Made by a program: the position numbers and the translations under genes. A stretch of DNA of 33,733 bases. It comes from Pseudomonadota bacterium (GTDB taxonomy: Bacteria; Pseudomonadota; Gammaproteobacteria; Steroidobacterales; Steroidobacteraceae). The DNA lies in the NCBI GenBank assembly GCA_023417315.1, contig JAEZFW010000079.1, positions 1-33,733 of the forward strand. Reading direction: 5' to 3'. This document shows positions 15,714-24,008 of the stretch, piece after piece. Position 1 is the stretch's first letter; each line of letters starts with the position of its first letter. The notes beneath the pieces are model-generated. The model did no database searches. It saw only the letters and a program-made list of their open reading frames with translations, and was not told the origin of the DNA.

Positions 15714-16741
15714 GCGCGCTTCCCGCGGATGACAAGCGCCCCATCCTGATCGTCAAGCGACCGAAGAAAGTCGTCGGCGGCCATCACGGCGGCGCATGGA
15801 AAGTCGCGTACGCCGATTTCGTCACCGCATTGATGGCGTTCTTCCTGGTGATGTGGCTCGTTGCGACTGTCTCGAACGAGCAACGTGCCGCGCTCTTCGA
15901 CTATTTCAAGAATCCGAGCATGGAGCCAGGCAAGAGTCCGAAGCCCGCCCCAGGCCAGGCAGGGCCGGGTGGCGCAAGCACGGCCGTCATCAATCTGCGC
16001 GGCGGTATGGATGCGCCGAAGTCGTCCTCACCCGTCCCAGGCGTCGGCTCTCCATTGCAGATCGCAAGCAGCGAGAGCATGTCCGAAGCGGCGGCGGTTT
16101 CAGCGGAGCAGATCGAAGCGGCCGCGGAGCTCAAGCGACTCGAATCGCTCATGCAGGACCTGCGCGAGGCAATCAACCAGAGCCAGGCGCTCGAGCCCTT
16201 CAAGGATCAACTCCTCATCGACATCTCACCGGAAGGTTTGCGAGTACAGATCGTCGATGCGAAGAACCGGCCGATGTTCGACTTGGGAAGTGCCGAGCTG
16301 AAGGACTACACGCAGAACATTCTGATCGAGCTCGCTGCCTATCTGAACAGCGTGCCGAATCGAATCAGCCTTGTGGGGCACACTGATACGCGCCCCTATC
16401 TCGGCCGCCCCGGCTACTCGAACTGGGAGCTGTCGACGGAGCGCGCGAATGCGGCGCGCCGCGCGCTGGAGAAGGGAGGCCTCGCCACCAACAAGACCAT
16501 GCGGGTGGTCGGCCTCGCGGCACTCGCTCCGTTCGACAAAGCGAACCCTGATGATCCCGTGAATCGACGTATCAGCATCGTCGTGATGACGAAAGCAGCG
16601 GAAGAGAACGCACTCCAGCGACTCTCGGGTGCGCCGATCGATTTGGAAGCGACGGCTCACGTCTCACGCGAACAATTCGATGGTGCGCTGATCGACGCAG
16701 CTGCGATACCGATCGCCGCCTCGAGCATCGTGACACCCTGA
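15710..16741 (+). CDS. motB: Flagellar motor stator protein MotB
   Basis: A 343-residue MotB. The N-terminal helix carries the essential ion-binding Asp36 in YADFVTALMAFFLVMWL. A plug/linker rich in Pro and Gly (about 70-135) follows, then an OmpA-like peptidoglycan-binding domain with LVGHTDTRPY, ELSTERANAARR and VGLAALAP. The ATG overlaps the motA stop, which fits the obligate MotA-MotB stator complex. The C-terminal tail after about residue 295 is not conserved in the family. Confidence 0.96.
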   Translation: MSALPADDKRPILIVKRPKKVVGGHHGGAWKVAYADFVTALMAFFLVMWLVATVSNEQRAALFDYFKNPSMEPGKSPKPAPGQAGPGGASTAVINLRGGMDAPKSSSPVPGVGSPLQIASSESMSEAAAVSAEQIEAAAELKRLESLMQDLREAINQSQALEPFKDQLLIDISPEGLRVQIVDAKNRPMFDLGSAELKDYTQNILIELAAYLNSVPNRISLVGHTDTRPYLGRPGYSNWELSTERANAARRALEKGGLATNKTMRVVGLAALAPFDKANPDDPVNRRISIVVMTKAAEENALQRLSGAPIDLEATAHVSREQFDGALIDAAAIPIAASSIVTP

Positions 16742-16817
16742 TACTGCGTCCTTCCAACTGATTGAGGAGCGCGCTTAGTCACGTGTGCTCGGGGCCCCGA
16801 AGAGGGAGCAAGAATTC

Positions 16818-16906
16818 TTTGACAGGATGAACAGGATAAATAGAGGAGAAGCAGATCGAAGTCTTTCGGACTTTCTTCCATCCTGTTAATCCTGTTAATC
16901 CTGTCC
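16818..16906. repeat. Palindromic element of AACAGGAT-like units between motB and the MBL gene
   Basis: The left arm (16818-16840) contains GACAGGATGAACAGGAT. The right arm (16878-16906) contains three reverse units, ATCCTGTTA. The centre holds a small hairpin, AAGTC-5nt-GACTT. It lies between convergent genes, within the 188-bp gap, and could act as a two-way terminator, though no U-tract is seen. Confidence 0.8.
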
Positions 16907-16929
16907 ATTCTTCCGGTCTCTTGGCCCGA

Positions 16930-18288
16930 CTAACCGAGCTCGACCTGATCTCGATAGTCAGGCACGAGCGCGTCCAACGTCAGCTCCATTTCGATTCGAT
17001 GTCGGAACGCATCGCTCGCGCTCGGCTCGCCGTGCGTGATGAAGATGCGTTTCGGTGAGGGCAAGAAGCGCTTGAGCCACTCCATGAGCTCGTTCGCATC
17101 CGCGTGACCGGACATCGAGCTCAGCTGCGCGACTTCCGCGCGTATGGGAATGTCTTGACCGTGAATGCGCAACGTCTTCGCGCCAGCGGCCAACGAAGCA
17201 CCGCGCGTACCGCCGGCCTGATAGCCGGAGAGCAGAATCAGATTGCGCGCGTCCGGCGCGAAAATCTTGAGGTGATGCAGCACTCGCCCGCCCGTGGCCA
17301 TACCGCTCGCTGCAAGAATGATCGCAGAGGAGCGCAGTTGACCGAGCGTCTTCGACTGCTCCGGCGTCCTGACGTAAGTGACCGCCTGGCACATTGCGCG
17401 ACACTCTTCTTGCGACAGACGGTGCTCCGAGGCGTACCGCACGTAGAGCTCCGTTGCATCGATCGCCATCGGACTATCGAGGAACACGGGGACATTGGGC
17501 AGCTCTCCCGCAGCCTTCAACCGCGCGATGAGCAGCATGAGCAATTGCGCACGCCCCACGGCGAACGTCGGAATCACGATGATGCCATCGTCGGCGATCG
17601 CTCGCCGGAGCGCCGCGGCGAGCTCCGGCAGCGGATCGATCTCCACGTGAGCTCGATCGCCGTAAGTCGACTCGAGCACGACATAGTCAGCGGCCGGCAC
17701 CGCGCCCGGCGCCTTCATCAACGGGTCGGACGAGCGCCCCACATCGCCAGAGAAGACGATCGATCGGCCTTCGTGCTCGAGCCTCACGCTCGCGGCGCCG
17801 AGCAGATGACCGGAAGGATGGAACGAGGCGCGCACGCCTTTAGTCACGTCCAATACTTCGCCGAAGCGAACCTGTTCGAATTGGTGCAAGCAGCGCTCCG
17901 CGTCCTCGCGCGTGTAGAGCGGCAGCGCTGGATTGTGCTTCGAGAAGCCGTACTTATTCGCGAGGCGCGCCTGCTCTTCCTGCAGAAATCCGCTGTCGGG
18001 CAACAGGATCTTGCAGAGCGCACTCGTCGCGTGCGTCGCGTAGATGGGTCCCTTGAACCCGCTATTGCGAAGTCGCGGCAAATAGCCGCTGTGATCGATG
18101 TGAGCGTGCGTCAGCACGACCGCATCGAGCTCCTTCGGCTCGAATGGCAGATGAGCCCAGTTCTTGAGCCGCAGATTCTTGAAGCCTTGGAACAAGCCGC
18201 AGTCGATGAGTACCTTGTGCTTACCGCACGTGAGCAGGTACTTCGAACCAGTGACAGTCTGCGTGGCACCGAAGAAGCCGAGTTGCAT
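16930..18288 (-). CDS. Metallo-beta-lactamase fold beta-CASP ribonuclease
   Basis: A 452-residue protein of the MBL/beta-CASP/RMMBL family (YSH1- and CPSF-like RNA-processing exonucleases). The zinc motif is H61-A-H63-I-D65-H66, followed by HPSGHLLGAASV, SGDVGRSSDPL, ESTYGDR, the beta-CASP segment TFAVGRAQ, and a C-terminal RMMBL region with QLSSMSGHADANEL and ITHGEPSAS. The ATG at 18288 (MQLGFFGATQTVTGSKYLL) begins exactly where the family begins and has AGGA upstream; the longer frame to 18456 runs into repeat sequence. Likely a cytoplasmic RNase. Its specific target is unknown and nothing nearby indicates one. Confidence 0.93.
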   Translation of the reverse strand: MQLGFFGATQTVTGSKYLLTCGKHKVLIDCGLFQGFKNLRLKNWAHLPFEPKELDAVVLTHAHIDHSGYLPRLRNSGFKGPIYATHATSALCKILLPDSGFLQEEQARLANKYGFSKHNPALPLYTREDAERCLHQFEQVRFGEVLDVTKGVRASFHPSGHLLGAASVRLEHEGRSIVFSGDVGRSSDPLMKAPGAVPAADYVVLESTYGDRAHVEIDPLPELAAALRRAIADDGIIVIPTFAVGRAQLLMLLIARLKAAGELPNVPVFLDSPMAIDATELYVRYASEHRLSQEECRAMCQAVTYVRTPEQSKTLGQLRSSAIILAASGMATGGRVLHHLKIFAPDARNLILLSGYQAGGTRGASLAAGAKTLRIHGQDIPIRAEVAQLSSMSGHADANELMEWLKRFLPSPKRIFITHGEPSASDAFRHRIEMELTLDALVPDYRDQVELG

Positions 18289-18364
18289 ATGCCAAGTCCT
18301 TACATTGCCGTAGAAGCATTCTACAGACGTCATTGAGACGGCCTTGAGTGCGAAGATGTCGAAG

Positions 18365-18566
18365 CTCTCGCCAAGCACGCAAAGCCCGCAAAGGAAGAAA
18401 GGGTCTGATTCCGTCCGATTCTGATCTCTACCTCTGTACGTCTCCGCGGAAGTCACCCATCTGAGTGCCGATGCGCTGCAGCGAATGGGTTTCGCAGAGA
18501 CGCGAGAGACAGAATGGAAGAACAGATGGTCACCTCCCTTTGCGGGCTCTGCGTGCTTGGCGAGAT
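18365..18566. repeat. Compound palindromic element between the MBL gene and ccoN
   Basis: The outer arms at 18366-18394 (CTCGCCAAGCACGCAAAGC...) and 18535-18566 (...GCGTGCTTGGCGAG) are imperfect reverse complements. Nested arms lie at about 18425-18445 (CTCTGTACGTCTCCGCGG) and 18490-18511 (CGCAGAGACGCGAGAGAC). The intergenic gap is 419 bp (18289-18707) and must also hold the promoters for the MBL gene and the cco operon. I find no TTGAT-N4-ATCAA FNR box in it. Confidence 0.75.
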
Positions 18567-18707
18567 CTCTTGAATTCTAAGGCATTCCCCTAACGCGCAA
18601 CGCTCCTCGTCCGCAGTTCTCCGTCGCCGTTCACTCGATCTCAGGACTACCTCGCAGTCGCTCTCGGGGTCCCCGTAATTAGAAAAAGTCTCGAGGAAGG
18701 TACCTTT

Positions 18708-20201
18708 GTGTCGCCGCGAAGTGCGGTCGATTTCCTGTGGCGAGACTTCCAGATGTCAGACAAGAACGCAGCGGTCGCGACGAGTGCGATCACGCACTAC
18801 AACGACAAAGTGGTGCGCCAGTTCGCAATCATGACCGTCGTCTGGGGCATCGTCGGGATGGCCGTCGGCGTGCTGATCGCCGCGCAGCTCCTGTTCCCCG
18901 CCCTCAACCTCGACATTCCTTGGCTGACGTATAGCCGCTTGCGGCCGCTGCACACGAACGCGGTCATCTTCGCCTTCGGCGGGTGCGCTTTGTTCGCGAC
19001 GTCTTACTACGTCGTGCAGCGCACGTGTCACGTGCGCCTCTTCTCCGATCGTCTCGCCGCGTTCACGTTCTGGGGCTGGCAGCTCGTGATCGTGCTCGCC
19101 GCCATCACGCTTCCGCTCGGCATCACGCAGAGCAAGGAATACGCCGAGCTCGAATGGCCGATCGATCTATTGATCGCGGTCGTCTGGGTGGCTTACGCGG
19201 TCGTCTTCTTCGGTACGATCGTCAAGCGCAACATCAAGCACATCTACGTCGCGAACTGGTTCTTCGCCGCATACATCATCACGATCGCGGTGCTGCACAT
19301 CGTCAACAACATCGCGATTCCGGTCTCGCCGACGAAGTCGTACGTCGTGTACTCGGGTGTCGTCGATGCAATGGTGCAGTGGTGGTACGGCCATAACGCA
19401 GTCGGCTTCTTCTTGACCGCCGGCTTCCTCGGTATGATGTACTACTTCGTGCCGAAACAAGCCGGCCGACCGATCTACTCGTATCGTTTGTCTATCGTCC
19501 ACTTCTGGGCGTTGATCTCGATCTACATGTGGGCAGGCCCGCATCACCTGCACTACACGACCCTGCCGGATTGGGCGCAGTCCCTTGGCATGGTCTTCTC
19601 GCTGATTCTGCTCGCACCGTCCTGGGGAGGGATGATCAACGGGCTGATGACGATGTCGGGCGCGTGGCACAAGCTGCGCACCGATCCAATTCTAAAATTC
19701 CTCGTCGTCTCGCTCTCCTTCTACGGCATGTCGACTTTCGAAGGCCCGATGATGTCGATCAAGACCGTGAACGCGCTGTCGCACTACACCGATTGGACGA
19801 TCGGTCACGTGCACTCGGGCGCGCTCGGATGGGTCGCCTTCATCACGATCGGGTCGATATACGCGCTGATTCCGAAGCTCTTCGGCCGCGCACAGATGTG
19901 GAGCGTAAAGCTCATGGACGCGCATTTCTGGATCGCAACGATCGGCATCGTGCTCTACGTCACGTCCATGTGGATTGCCGGCGTGATGCAAGGCCTCATG
20001 TGGCGGGCGACGAACGACGACGGCACGCTGACCTATACCTTCGTCGAGTCGCTCGAAGCGACCTACCCCTACTACGGCATTCGCCTCTTGGGCGGCCTCA
20101 TGTTCCTCGCCGGCATGGTGATCATGGCGGTGAACGTATGGCGCACCGTCCGCGAGGCAAAGCCGGCGGACGTCGTGGTGGCGGTGCCAGCGCATGCGTA
20201 G
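18708..20201 (+). CDS. ccoN: cbb3 cytochrome oxidase catalytic subunit I
   Basis: A 497-residue heme-copper oxidase catalytic subunit of the high-affinity cbb3 type; it reduces O2 to water and pumps protons. The heme and copper ligand histidines are visible in RPLHTNAVIFAFGG, WWYGHNAVGFF, AGPHHLHYT and DWTIGHVHSGALGW. YSYRLSIVHFW carries the active-site Tyr in the place typical of C-family enzymes. The start is the GTG at 18708, preceded by GGAAGG at a spacing of 7; an in-frame ATG at 18753 has a poor ribosome site. First gene of the operon. Confidence 0.97.
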   Translation: MSPRSAVDFLWRDFQMSDKNAAVATSAITHYNDKVVRQFAIMTVVWGIVGMAVGVLIAAQLLFPALNLDIPWLTYSRLRPLHTNAVIFAFGGCALFATSYYVVQRTCHVRLFSDRLAAFTFWGWQLVIVLAAITLPLGITQSKEYAELEWPIDLLIAVVWVAYAVVFFGTIVKRNIKHIYVANWFFAAYIITIAVLHIVNNIAIPVSPTKSYVVYSGVVDAMVQWWYGHNAVGFFLTAGFLGMMYYFVPKQAGRPIYSYRLSIVHFWALISIYMWAGPHHLHYTTLPDWAQSLGMVFSLILLAPSWGGMINGLMTMSGAWHKLRTDPILKFLVVSLSFYGMSTFEGPMMSIKTVNALSHYTDWTIGHVHSGALGWVAFITIGSIYALIPKLFGRAQMWSVKLMDAHFWIATIGIVLYVTSMWIAGVMQGLMWRATNDDGTLTYTFVESLEATYPYYGIRLLGGLMFLAGMVIMAVNVWRTVREAKPADVVVAVPAHA

Positions 20202-20215
20202 CGCGCGGCACGGCG

Positions 20216-20340
20216 CGAGTGATGAGGTGATGGAAGTGATGTAGGCCAGAGACAAGACCTTGTCCACAGCCATCGGAATCATCGCACCGCACCGCCTTCT
20301 GACCTCCATCACCCCATCACTTACATCACCTTCATCATTT
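20216..20340. repeat. Palindromic element of GTGATG units between ccoN and ccoO
   Basis: The left arm (20219-20250) has three degenerate GTGATG units ending in GGCCAGA. The right arm (20297-20339) begins TTCTGACC and has five or six reverse units. It fills most of the 144-bp gap inside the operon. The units match those after ccoS (26892-26993). A transcript hairpin here could change the ratio of ccoN to ccoOQP message. Confidence 0.85.
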
Positions 20341-20345
20341 CCCTT

Positions 20346-21023
20346 ATGAATCATTCAACCCTCGAAAAACGCATCGGCCTCATGGGCGTGTTGATCGCGA
20401 TCGTGATCAGCGTCGGTGGGCTCGTGGAGATCGTGCCGCTTTATGCGCAGCGTTCCGTCGTCGAGCCTTCGCCTGGCGTAAAGCCGTATGACGCGCTCGC
20501 GCTCGAGGGGCGCGACATTTACGTGCGCGAGGGCTGCTACAACTGTCACTCGCAGATGGTGCGGCCATTGCCGGCGGAAACGGAGCGTTACGGCCACTAC
20601 TCGCTCGCAGGTGAGACCGTTTACGACCACCCCTTTCAATTCGGCTCGAAACGCACGGGCCCAGATCTCGCGCGCGTTGGCGGCCGCTACTCGGATGAAT
20701 GGCACCGCGTCCACCTGATCAATCCGCGGGATGTCGTTCCCGAATCGAACATGCCCGGCTTTCCGTGGCTCGCAGAGCGCGAGATCGACGCGGCGCAGAC
20801 CGCGGGCAAGCTGCGCGCGCTCAAGCGCATCGGCGTGCCCTATACCGATGAAGACATTGCCGCTGCGGAAGAAGCGGTGCTCGGAAAGACAGAGATGGAC
20901 GCGCTGATCGCATACATGCAGGGCCTCAAGTTTCGCGGCAAGCCTTCGAACGAGCTGCCCGAGCGCTTGAGCAATGCGTCGCAGTTCGAAGCGGCGCGCG
21001 CCCAAGCGGAGGATCAACAATGA
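20346..21023 (+). CDS. ccoO: cbb3 oxidase monoheme cytochrome c subunit II
   Basis: A 225-residue membrane-anchored cytochrome c. One N-terminal helix (about 9-34) is followed by the heme site C64-Y-N-C67-H68 and the Met ligand in ESNMPGFPWL. Motifs YVREGCYNCHSQM and RTGPDLARVGGRYS are diagnostic of CcoO. It carries electrons from CcoP to CcoN. Its stop overlaps the ccoQ ATG (ATGA). The C-terminus is charged and slightly extended (ASQFEAARAQAEDQQ). Confidence 0.97.
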   Translation: MNHSTLEKRIGLMGVLIAIVISVGGLVEIVPLYAQRSVVEPSPGVKPYDALALEGRDIYVREGCYNCHSQMVRPLPAETERYGHYSLAGETVYDHPFQFGSKRTGPDLARVGGRYSDEWHRVHLINPRDVVPESNMPGFPWLAEREIDAAQTAGKLRALKRIGVPYTDEDIAAAEEAVLGKTEMDALIAYMQGLKFRGKPSNELPERLSNASQFEAARAQAEDQQ

Positions 21024-21187
21024 CTATCGCAACGATTCGAGGCCTGTTGACGCTCGCGACGTTCGTCGCGTTCATGGCGCTGTGGATCTGGGCTTGGAGC
21101 AAGAATCGCAAAGCCGATTTCGACGCCGCGGCGCGCTTACCGCTCGAGGGCAACGATCGCATCGAAGTGCAAGGTGATCGGCCATGA
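21020..21187 (+). CDS. ccoQ: cbb3 oxidase small subunit CcoQ
   Basis: A 55-residue single-helix protein read directly from the sequence (MTIATIRGLLTLATFVAFMA at the start). The helix WIWAWSKNRKADFDAAARLP includes the W-x5-R/K-x3-F-x2-A-A/ARLPL pattern typical of CcoQ. It stabilises the cbb3 complex. It overlaps ccoO and ccoP by 4 bp each (ATGA at both ends), which supports it as a true gene. Confidence 0.93.
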   Translation: MTIATIRGLLTLATFVAFMALWIWAWSKNRKADFDAAARLPLEGNDRIEVQGDRP

Positions 21188-22314
21188 CCGGCAGTGCGAG
21201 TGTCTTCATCGCGGTCTTCACGATCGTCAACATCATCGCGTGCGTATGGTTGATGTGGTGGACCGCGAAAGATCGTAGCGCGCCCGAGGAGAAGACCGCG
21301 CCGGCAACCGAAGGCGCGGTCGAGAAGACCGGACACGTGTGGGACGGCGACTTGGAAGAGTTCAACAATCCGCTGCCGCGTTGGTGGCTGGGACTCTTCA
21401 TCCTCACGATCGTGTTCGGCGCGATCTATCTCGCGATCTTCCCCGGTCTCGGTAACTTCAACGGATTGCGCGGCTGGAGTCAGGTCGACCAATACGACAA
21501 GCAAGTCGCCGCCGCACGCGAGAAGTTGGAATCCCGACTCGCTGTGCTGAAGGATCAACCGCTCGAGCAGCTCGCACGCGATCCGGACGCGATGTCGACG
21601 GCGAAGAATTTGTTCGGCGCAAACTGCTCCACGTGCCACGGCTCCGATGCGCGCGGTGCGAAGGGTTTCCCGAATCTCACGGATGCCGACTGGCTCTACG
21701 GCGGCGAACCCGAAACGATCTACACGAGCATCGCCAACGGCCGCCACGGCATCATGCCCCCACTCGGTACCGCGCTGGGAGACAGTGGCGTCAAAGAAGT
21801 CGCTTCGTATGTCGTCTCTTTGTCCGGCGGCAAAGCGCCCGAGGATTGGGTCGCTTCGGGCAAGCAGCGTTTCGAAACGATCTGCGCCGCCTGCCACGGT
21901 GTCGATGGCCGCGGCAACGTCGCGCTCGGCGCGCCGAATCTGACGGACGATGTGTGGCTGTACGGCCGCGACTTCGAGTCCATTCGCGCGACCATCATGA
22001 ACGGCCGCGACAACCAAATGCCGGCGCATTTGGAAATGCTCGGCGAGGCGAAAGTGAAGTTGCTCGCTGCATACGTGATGAGCCTGGGCTCTGGGGAGGG
22101 GCTGTTGGGTAATCGGGTATCGGGTACTGGCCAGAATGAAGACAGCGTCACCACCGATATCCACCACACCGCTACGACTGAGCAGTCTGACGTCCAATCT
22201 TCCTCTGGCCGACAACCCAGTACCCAGAACCCGACAGCCATTCTGCCCGACCACCAACCCAGCGCGCAGAGCCCGACGCCCATTGCGGCGAGTGTCTCGC
22301 CGCCGAGCTCATGA
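21184..22314 (+). CDS. ccoP: cbb3 oxidase diheme cytochrome c subunit III with extended tail
   Basis: A 376-residue CcoP. Two N-terminal helices (about 5-27 and 66-87) flank the conserved WDGDLEEFNNPLPRWW. Two heme sites follow: C148-S-T-C151-H152 and C234-A-A-C237-H238, with Met ligands in GIMPPLG and NQMPAH. It takes electrons from soluble cytochrome c and passes them to CcoO. The fold ends near residue 301 (AAYVMSLG). The last 75 residues are low-complexity, rich in Ser, Thr, Pro and Gln, and are encoded by a palindromic repeat (22105-22285), so the tail looks acquired. The stop overlaps the next ATG. Confidence 0.96.
   Translation: MTGSASVFIAVFTIVNIIACVWLMWWTAKDRSAPEEKTAPATEGAVEKTGHVWDGDLEEFNNPLPRWWLGLFILTIVFGAIYLAIFPGLGNFNGLRGWSQVDQYDKQVAAAREKLESRLAVLKDQPLEQLARDPDAMSTAKNLFGANCSTCHGSDARGAKGFPNLTDADWLYGGEPETIYTSIANGRHGIMPPLGTALGDSGVKEVASYVVSLSGGKAPEDWVASGKQRFETICAACHGVDGRGNVALGAPNLTDDVWLYGRDFESIRATIMNGRDNQMPAHLEMLGEAKVKLLAAYVMSLGSGEGLLGNRVSGTGQNEDSVTTDIHHTATTEQSDVQSSSGRQPSTQNPTAILPDHQPSAQSPTPIAASVSPPSS
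22105..22285. repeat. Palindromic tandem-unit element inside the ccoP 3' end
   Basis: The left arm (22105-22136) repeats GGGTAAT, GGGTATC and GGGTACT and ends in GGCCAGAA. The right arm (about 22207-22266) starts GGCCGACAACCCAG, repeats ACCCAG and ACCCGAC, and contains CATTCTG. The whole element is translated in frame as the C-terminal tail of CcoP, without a stop. Confidence 0.8.
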
Positions 22315-22571
22315 ACAGACGCACGCAACTCGATGCAGGTGTGGTGGCGTGGGCGTCGTTCCTTGCTGCCTGTGTCGCGACGATGGTGTTCTTCGCCTTC
22401 GTCGATCCGTTGCTGCTCGGCCCTGACGCTGCACCCCCTGCGTGGGCACGCGACCGGATGACCGGTTATGCGGTTGGCTTTTTCTTCTTCTGGATCGCAT
22501 GCGGTATCGCGAGCGCCTTCACCGCCTTCCTCGTCGAGACCCGCCGCCCCGATGAAACTGAGGATGTTTGA
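22311..22571 (+). CDS. Small two-helix membrane protein of the cco operon
   Basis: An 86-residue protein with two hydrophobic helices (about 13-33 and 51-76) and an acidic, Arg-containing C-terminus (ETRRPDETEDV). The ATG overlaps the ccoP TGA by 4 bp. I do not recognise a family. It is not CcoQ (already present) and lacks a CcoH-like periplasmic domain. Its place between the structural genes and ccoG suggests a role in assembly or stability of the oxidase. Confidence 0.75.
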   Translation: MNRRTQLDAGVVAWASFLAACVATMVFFAFVDPLLLGPDAAPPAWARDRMTGYAVGFFFFWIACGIASAFTAFLVETRRPDETEDV

Positions 22572-22585
22572 CCAGACTCACAATT

Positions 22586-22618
22586 CACCACTAACCACTA
22601 GCCACTAACCACTTCCAA
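22586..22618. repeat. One-armed tandem repeat in front of ccoG
   Basis: Degenerate units of CACTAAC (ACCACTAACCACTAGCCACT...) occupy most of the 51-bp gap before ccoG. The last 17 bp (22602-22618) is the exact reverse complement of 5882-5898. No matching inverted arm is present nearby. It displaces any usual ribosome-binding site for ccoG. Confidence 0.7.
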
Positions 22619-22622
22619 AGTA

Positions 22623-24008
22623 GTGAACGCCGTACCCAAAGAACCGCCCTCGACCGGACTCTACACCGCCCATCAGAAGGTTTATCCACGAGAAGTCAGC
22701 GGCCGCTTCAATCGCTTGCGCGTGATCTCGGTGATTGCACTGCTCGGGTTGTTCTATGTGCTGCCGTGGATTCAGTGGGACAGCCGTCAAGCCGTGCTGT
22801 TCGACCTGCCGGCACGCAAGTTCTATGTCTTTGGGCTCACGTTCTTCCCGCAAGACTTCTTCCTGCTCACGTGGCTGCTCGTCATCGCCGCGCTGTCTTT
22901 GTTTTTCTTTACCGCGCTGGCGGGCCGTTTGTGGTGCGGCTATGCATGCCCACAGACTGTGTGGACCGAGATTTTCGTCTGGATGGAGCGGTGGACGGAG
23001 GGCAATCGCCAGCAGCGGATGAAGCTCGATCGCGGCCCGTGGAACGCGAACAAGATTCTACGCAAGGGCGCGAAGCAAACGCTCTGGATCGCATTCTCGC
23101 TCTTCACCGGCTTCACATTCGTCGGCTACTTCACTGCCATCCATGATCTCAGCGCATCGACTGCATCCCTCACCCTGGGAAGTTGGGAATGGTTCTGGAT
23201 GCTGTTCTATGGCTTCGCGACCTACGGTAACGCAGGCTACATGCGCGAGCAGGTCTGCAAGTACATGTGTCCTTATGCGCGCTTCCAAAGCGCGATGTTC
23301 GATCGCAACACGTTGATCATCTCCTACGATGCTGCGCGCGGTGAGCCGCGCGGATCGCGCCCGCGCGCGGTCGATCCGCGCAGCCGCAATCTGGGAGACT
23401 GCATCGACTGCAGAGTGTGCGTGCAGGTCTGCCCGACCGGTATCGATATCCGCCAAGGTCTACAGCTCGAGTGCATCGCGTGTGCCGCGTGCATCGATGC
23501 CTGCGACGATGTGATGGAGAAGATGCAGTATCCCAAGGGCTTGATTCGCTATTCCACGCAGGCAGCGATGGACGGCAAGAAGACGCACGTCGTACGTCCT
23601 CGCACACTCGTCTACGCGAGCGCGCTCATGCTACTGATCGTCGGATTCTTCTTTGCTGTCGCGCACCGCACGATCGTCGAAGTCGATGTACTGCGAGATC
23701 GCAACGCGCTCTATCGCCGGCTCGACAATGGCGACATCGAGAACGTCTACACGATTCGCCTCATCAACAAGGACACCAAACCCCACGAGCTGCGCCTGCA
23801 CGTCGAAGGGCTGCGCGATGCAGTGCTCGACACCGATACACCGACTTACTCGATCGACGCCGAAGGTCTCGCGAGCATCGTCGCGCGCATTCGCGTGCCG
23901 TCCACGCTGCGCGGGGGACGCGATATCGAGATCGTCGCGACCGCGATCGACGGCTCGGGCATCGAATCGCGCGCAGAAGCGCGCTTCATTGGGCCCGCAG
24001 GAACATGA
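22623..24008 (+). CDS. ccoG: cbb3 oxidase assembly protein CcoG (FixG-like)
   Basis: A 461-residue membrane iron-sulfur protein of the FixG family, which takes part in copper handling for cbb3 assembly (as a Cu(II) reductase in characterised relatives). Helices at about 38-56, 75-97, 155-180, 190-215 and 335-355 surround CGYACPQTVW and CKYMCPYARFQ. Two ferredoxin-type 4-Cys motifs follow: CIDCRVCVQVCPTG and CIACAACIDACDD. A C-terminal Ig-like domain (about 365-461) is present. The start is taken as the GTG at 22623; no clear Shine-Dalgarno is seen because a repeat occupies that place. The stop overlaps the ccoI ATG. Confidence 0.93.
   Translation: MNAVPKEPPSTGLYTAHQKVYPREVSGRFNRLRVISVIALLGLFYVLPWIQWDSRQAVLFDLPARKFYVFGLTFFPQDFFLLTWLLVIAALSLFFFTALAGRLWCGYACPQTVWTEIFVWMERWTEGNRQQRMKLDRGPWNANKILRKGAKQTLWIAFSLFTGFTFVGYFTAIHDLSASTASLTLGSWEWFWMLFYGFATYGNAGYMREQVCKYMCPYARFQSAMFDRNTLIISYDAARGEPRGSRPRAVDPRSRNLGDCIDCRVCVQVCPTGIDIRQGLQLECIACAACIDACDDVMEKMQYPKGLIRYSTQAAMDGKKTHVVRPRTLVYASALMLLIVGFFFAVAHRTIVEVDVLRDRNALYRRLDNGDIENVYTIRLINKDTKPHELRLHVEGLRDAVLDTDTPTYSIDAEGLASIVARIRVPSTLRGGRDIEIVATAIDGSGIESRAEARFIGPAGT

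Noticed and set aside
16878..16906. Rho-independent terminator after motB
   Set aside because: The palindrome is present, but there is no U-tract on either side, so it is reported as a repeat.
17104..18336. Long plus-strand frame opposite the MBL gene
   Set aside because: It is an antisense shadow typical of high-GC DNA, Arg/His-rich with no recognisable fold.
18289..18456. N-terminal extension of the MBL protein
   Set aside because: The family begins at MQLGFFG; the upstream codons come from repeat sequence.
23417..24004. Upstream extension of the ccoI frame to 23417
   Set aside because: It lies inside ccoG in another frame, is Arg-rich without similarity, and an ATGA overlap gives a clear start at 24005.
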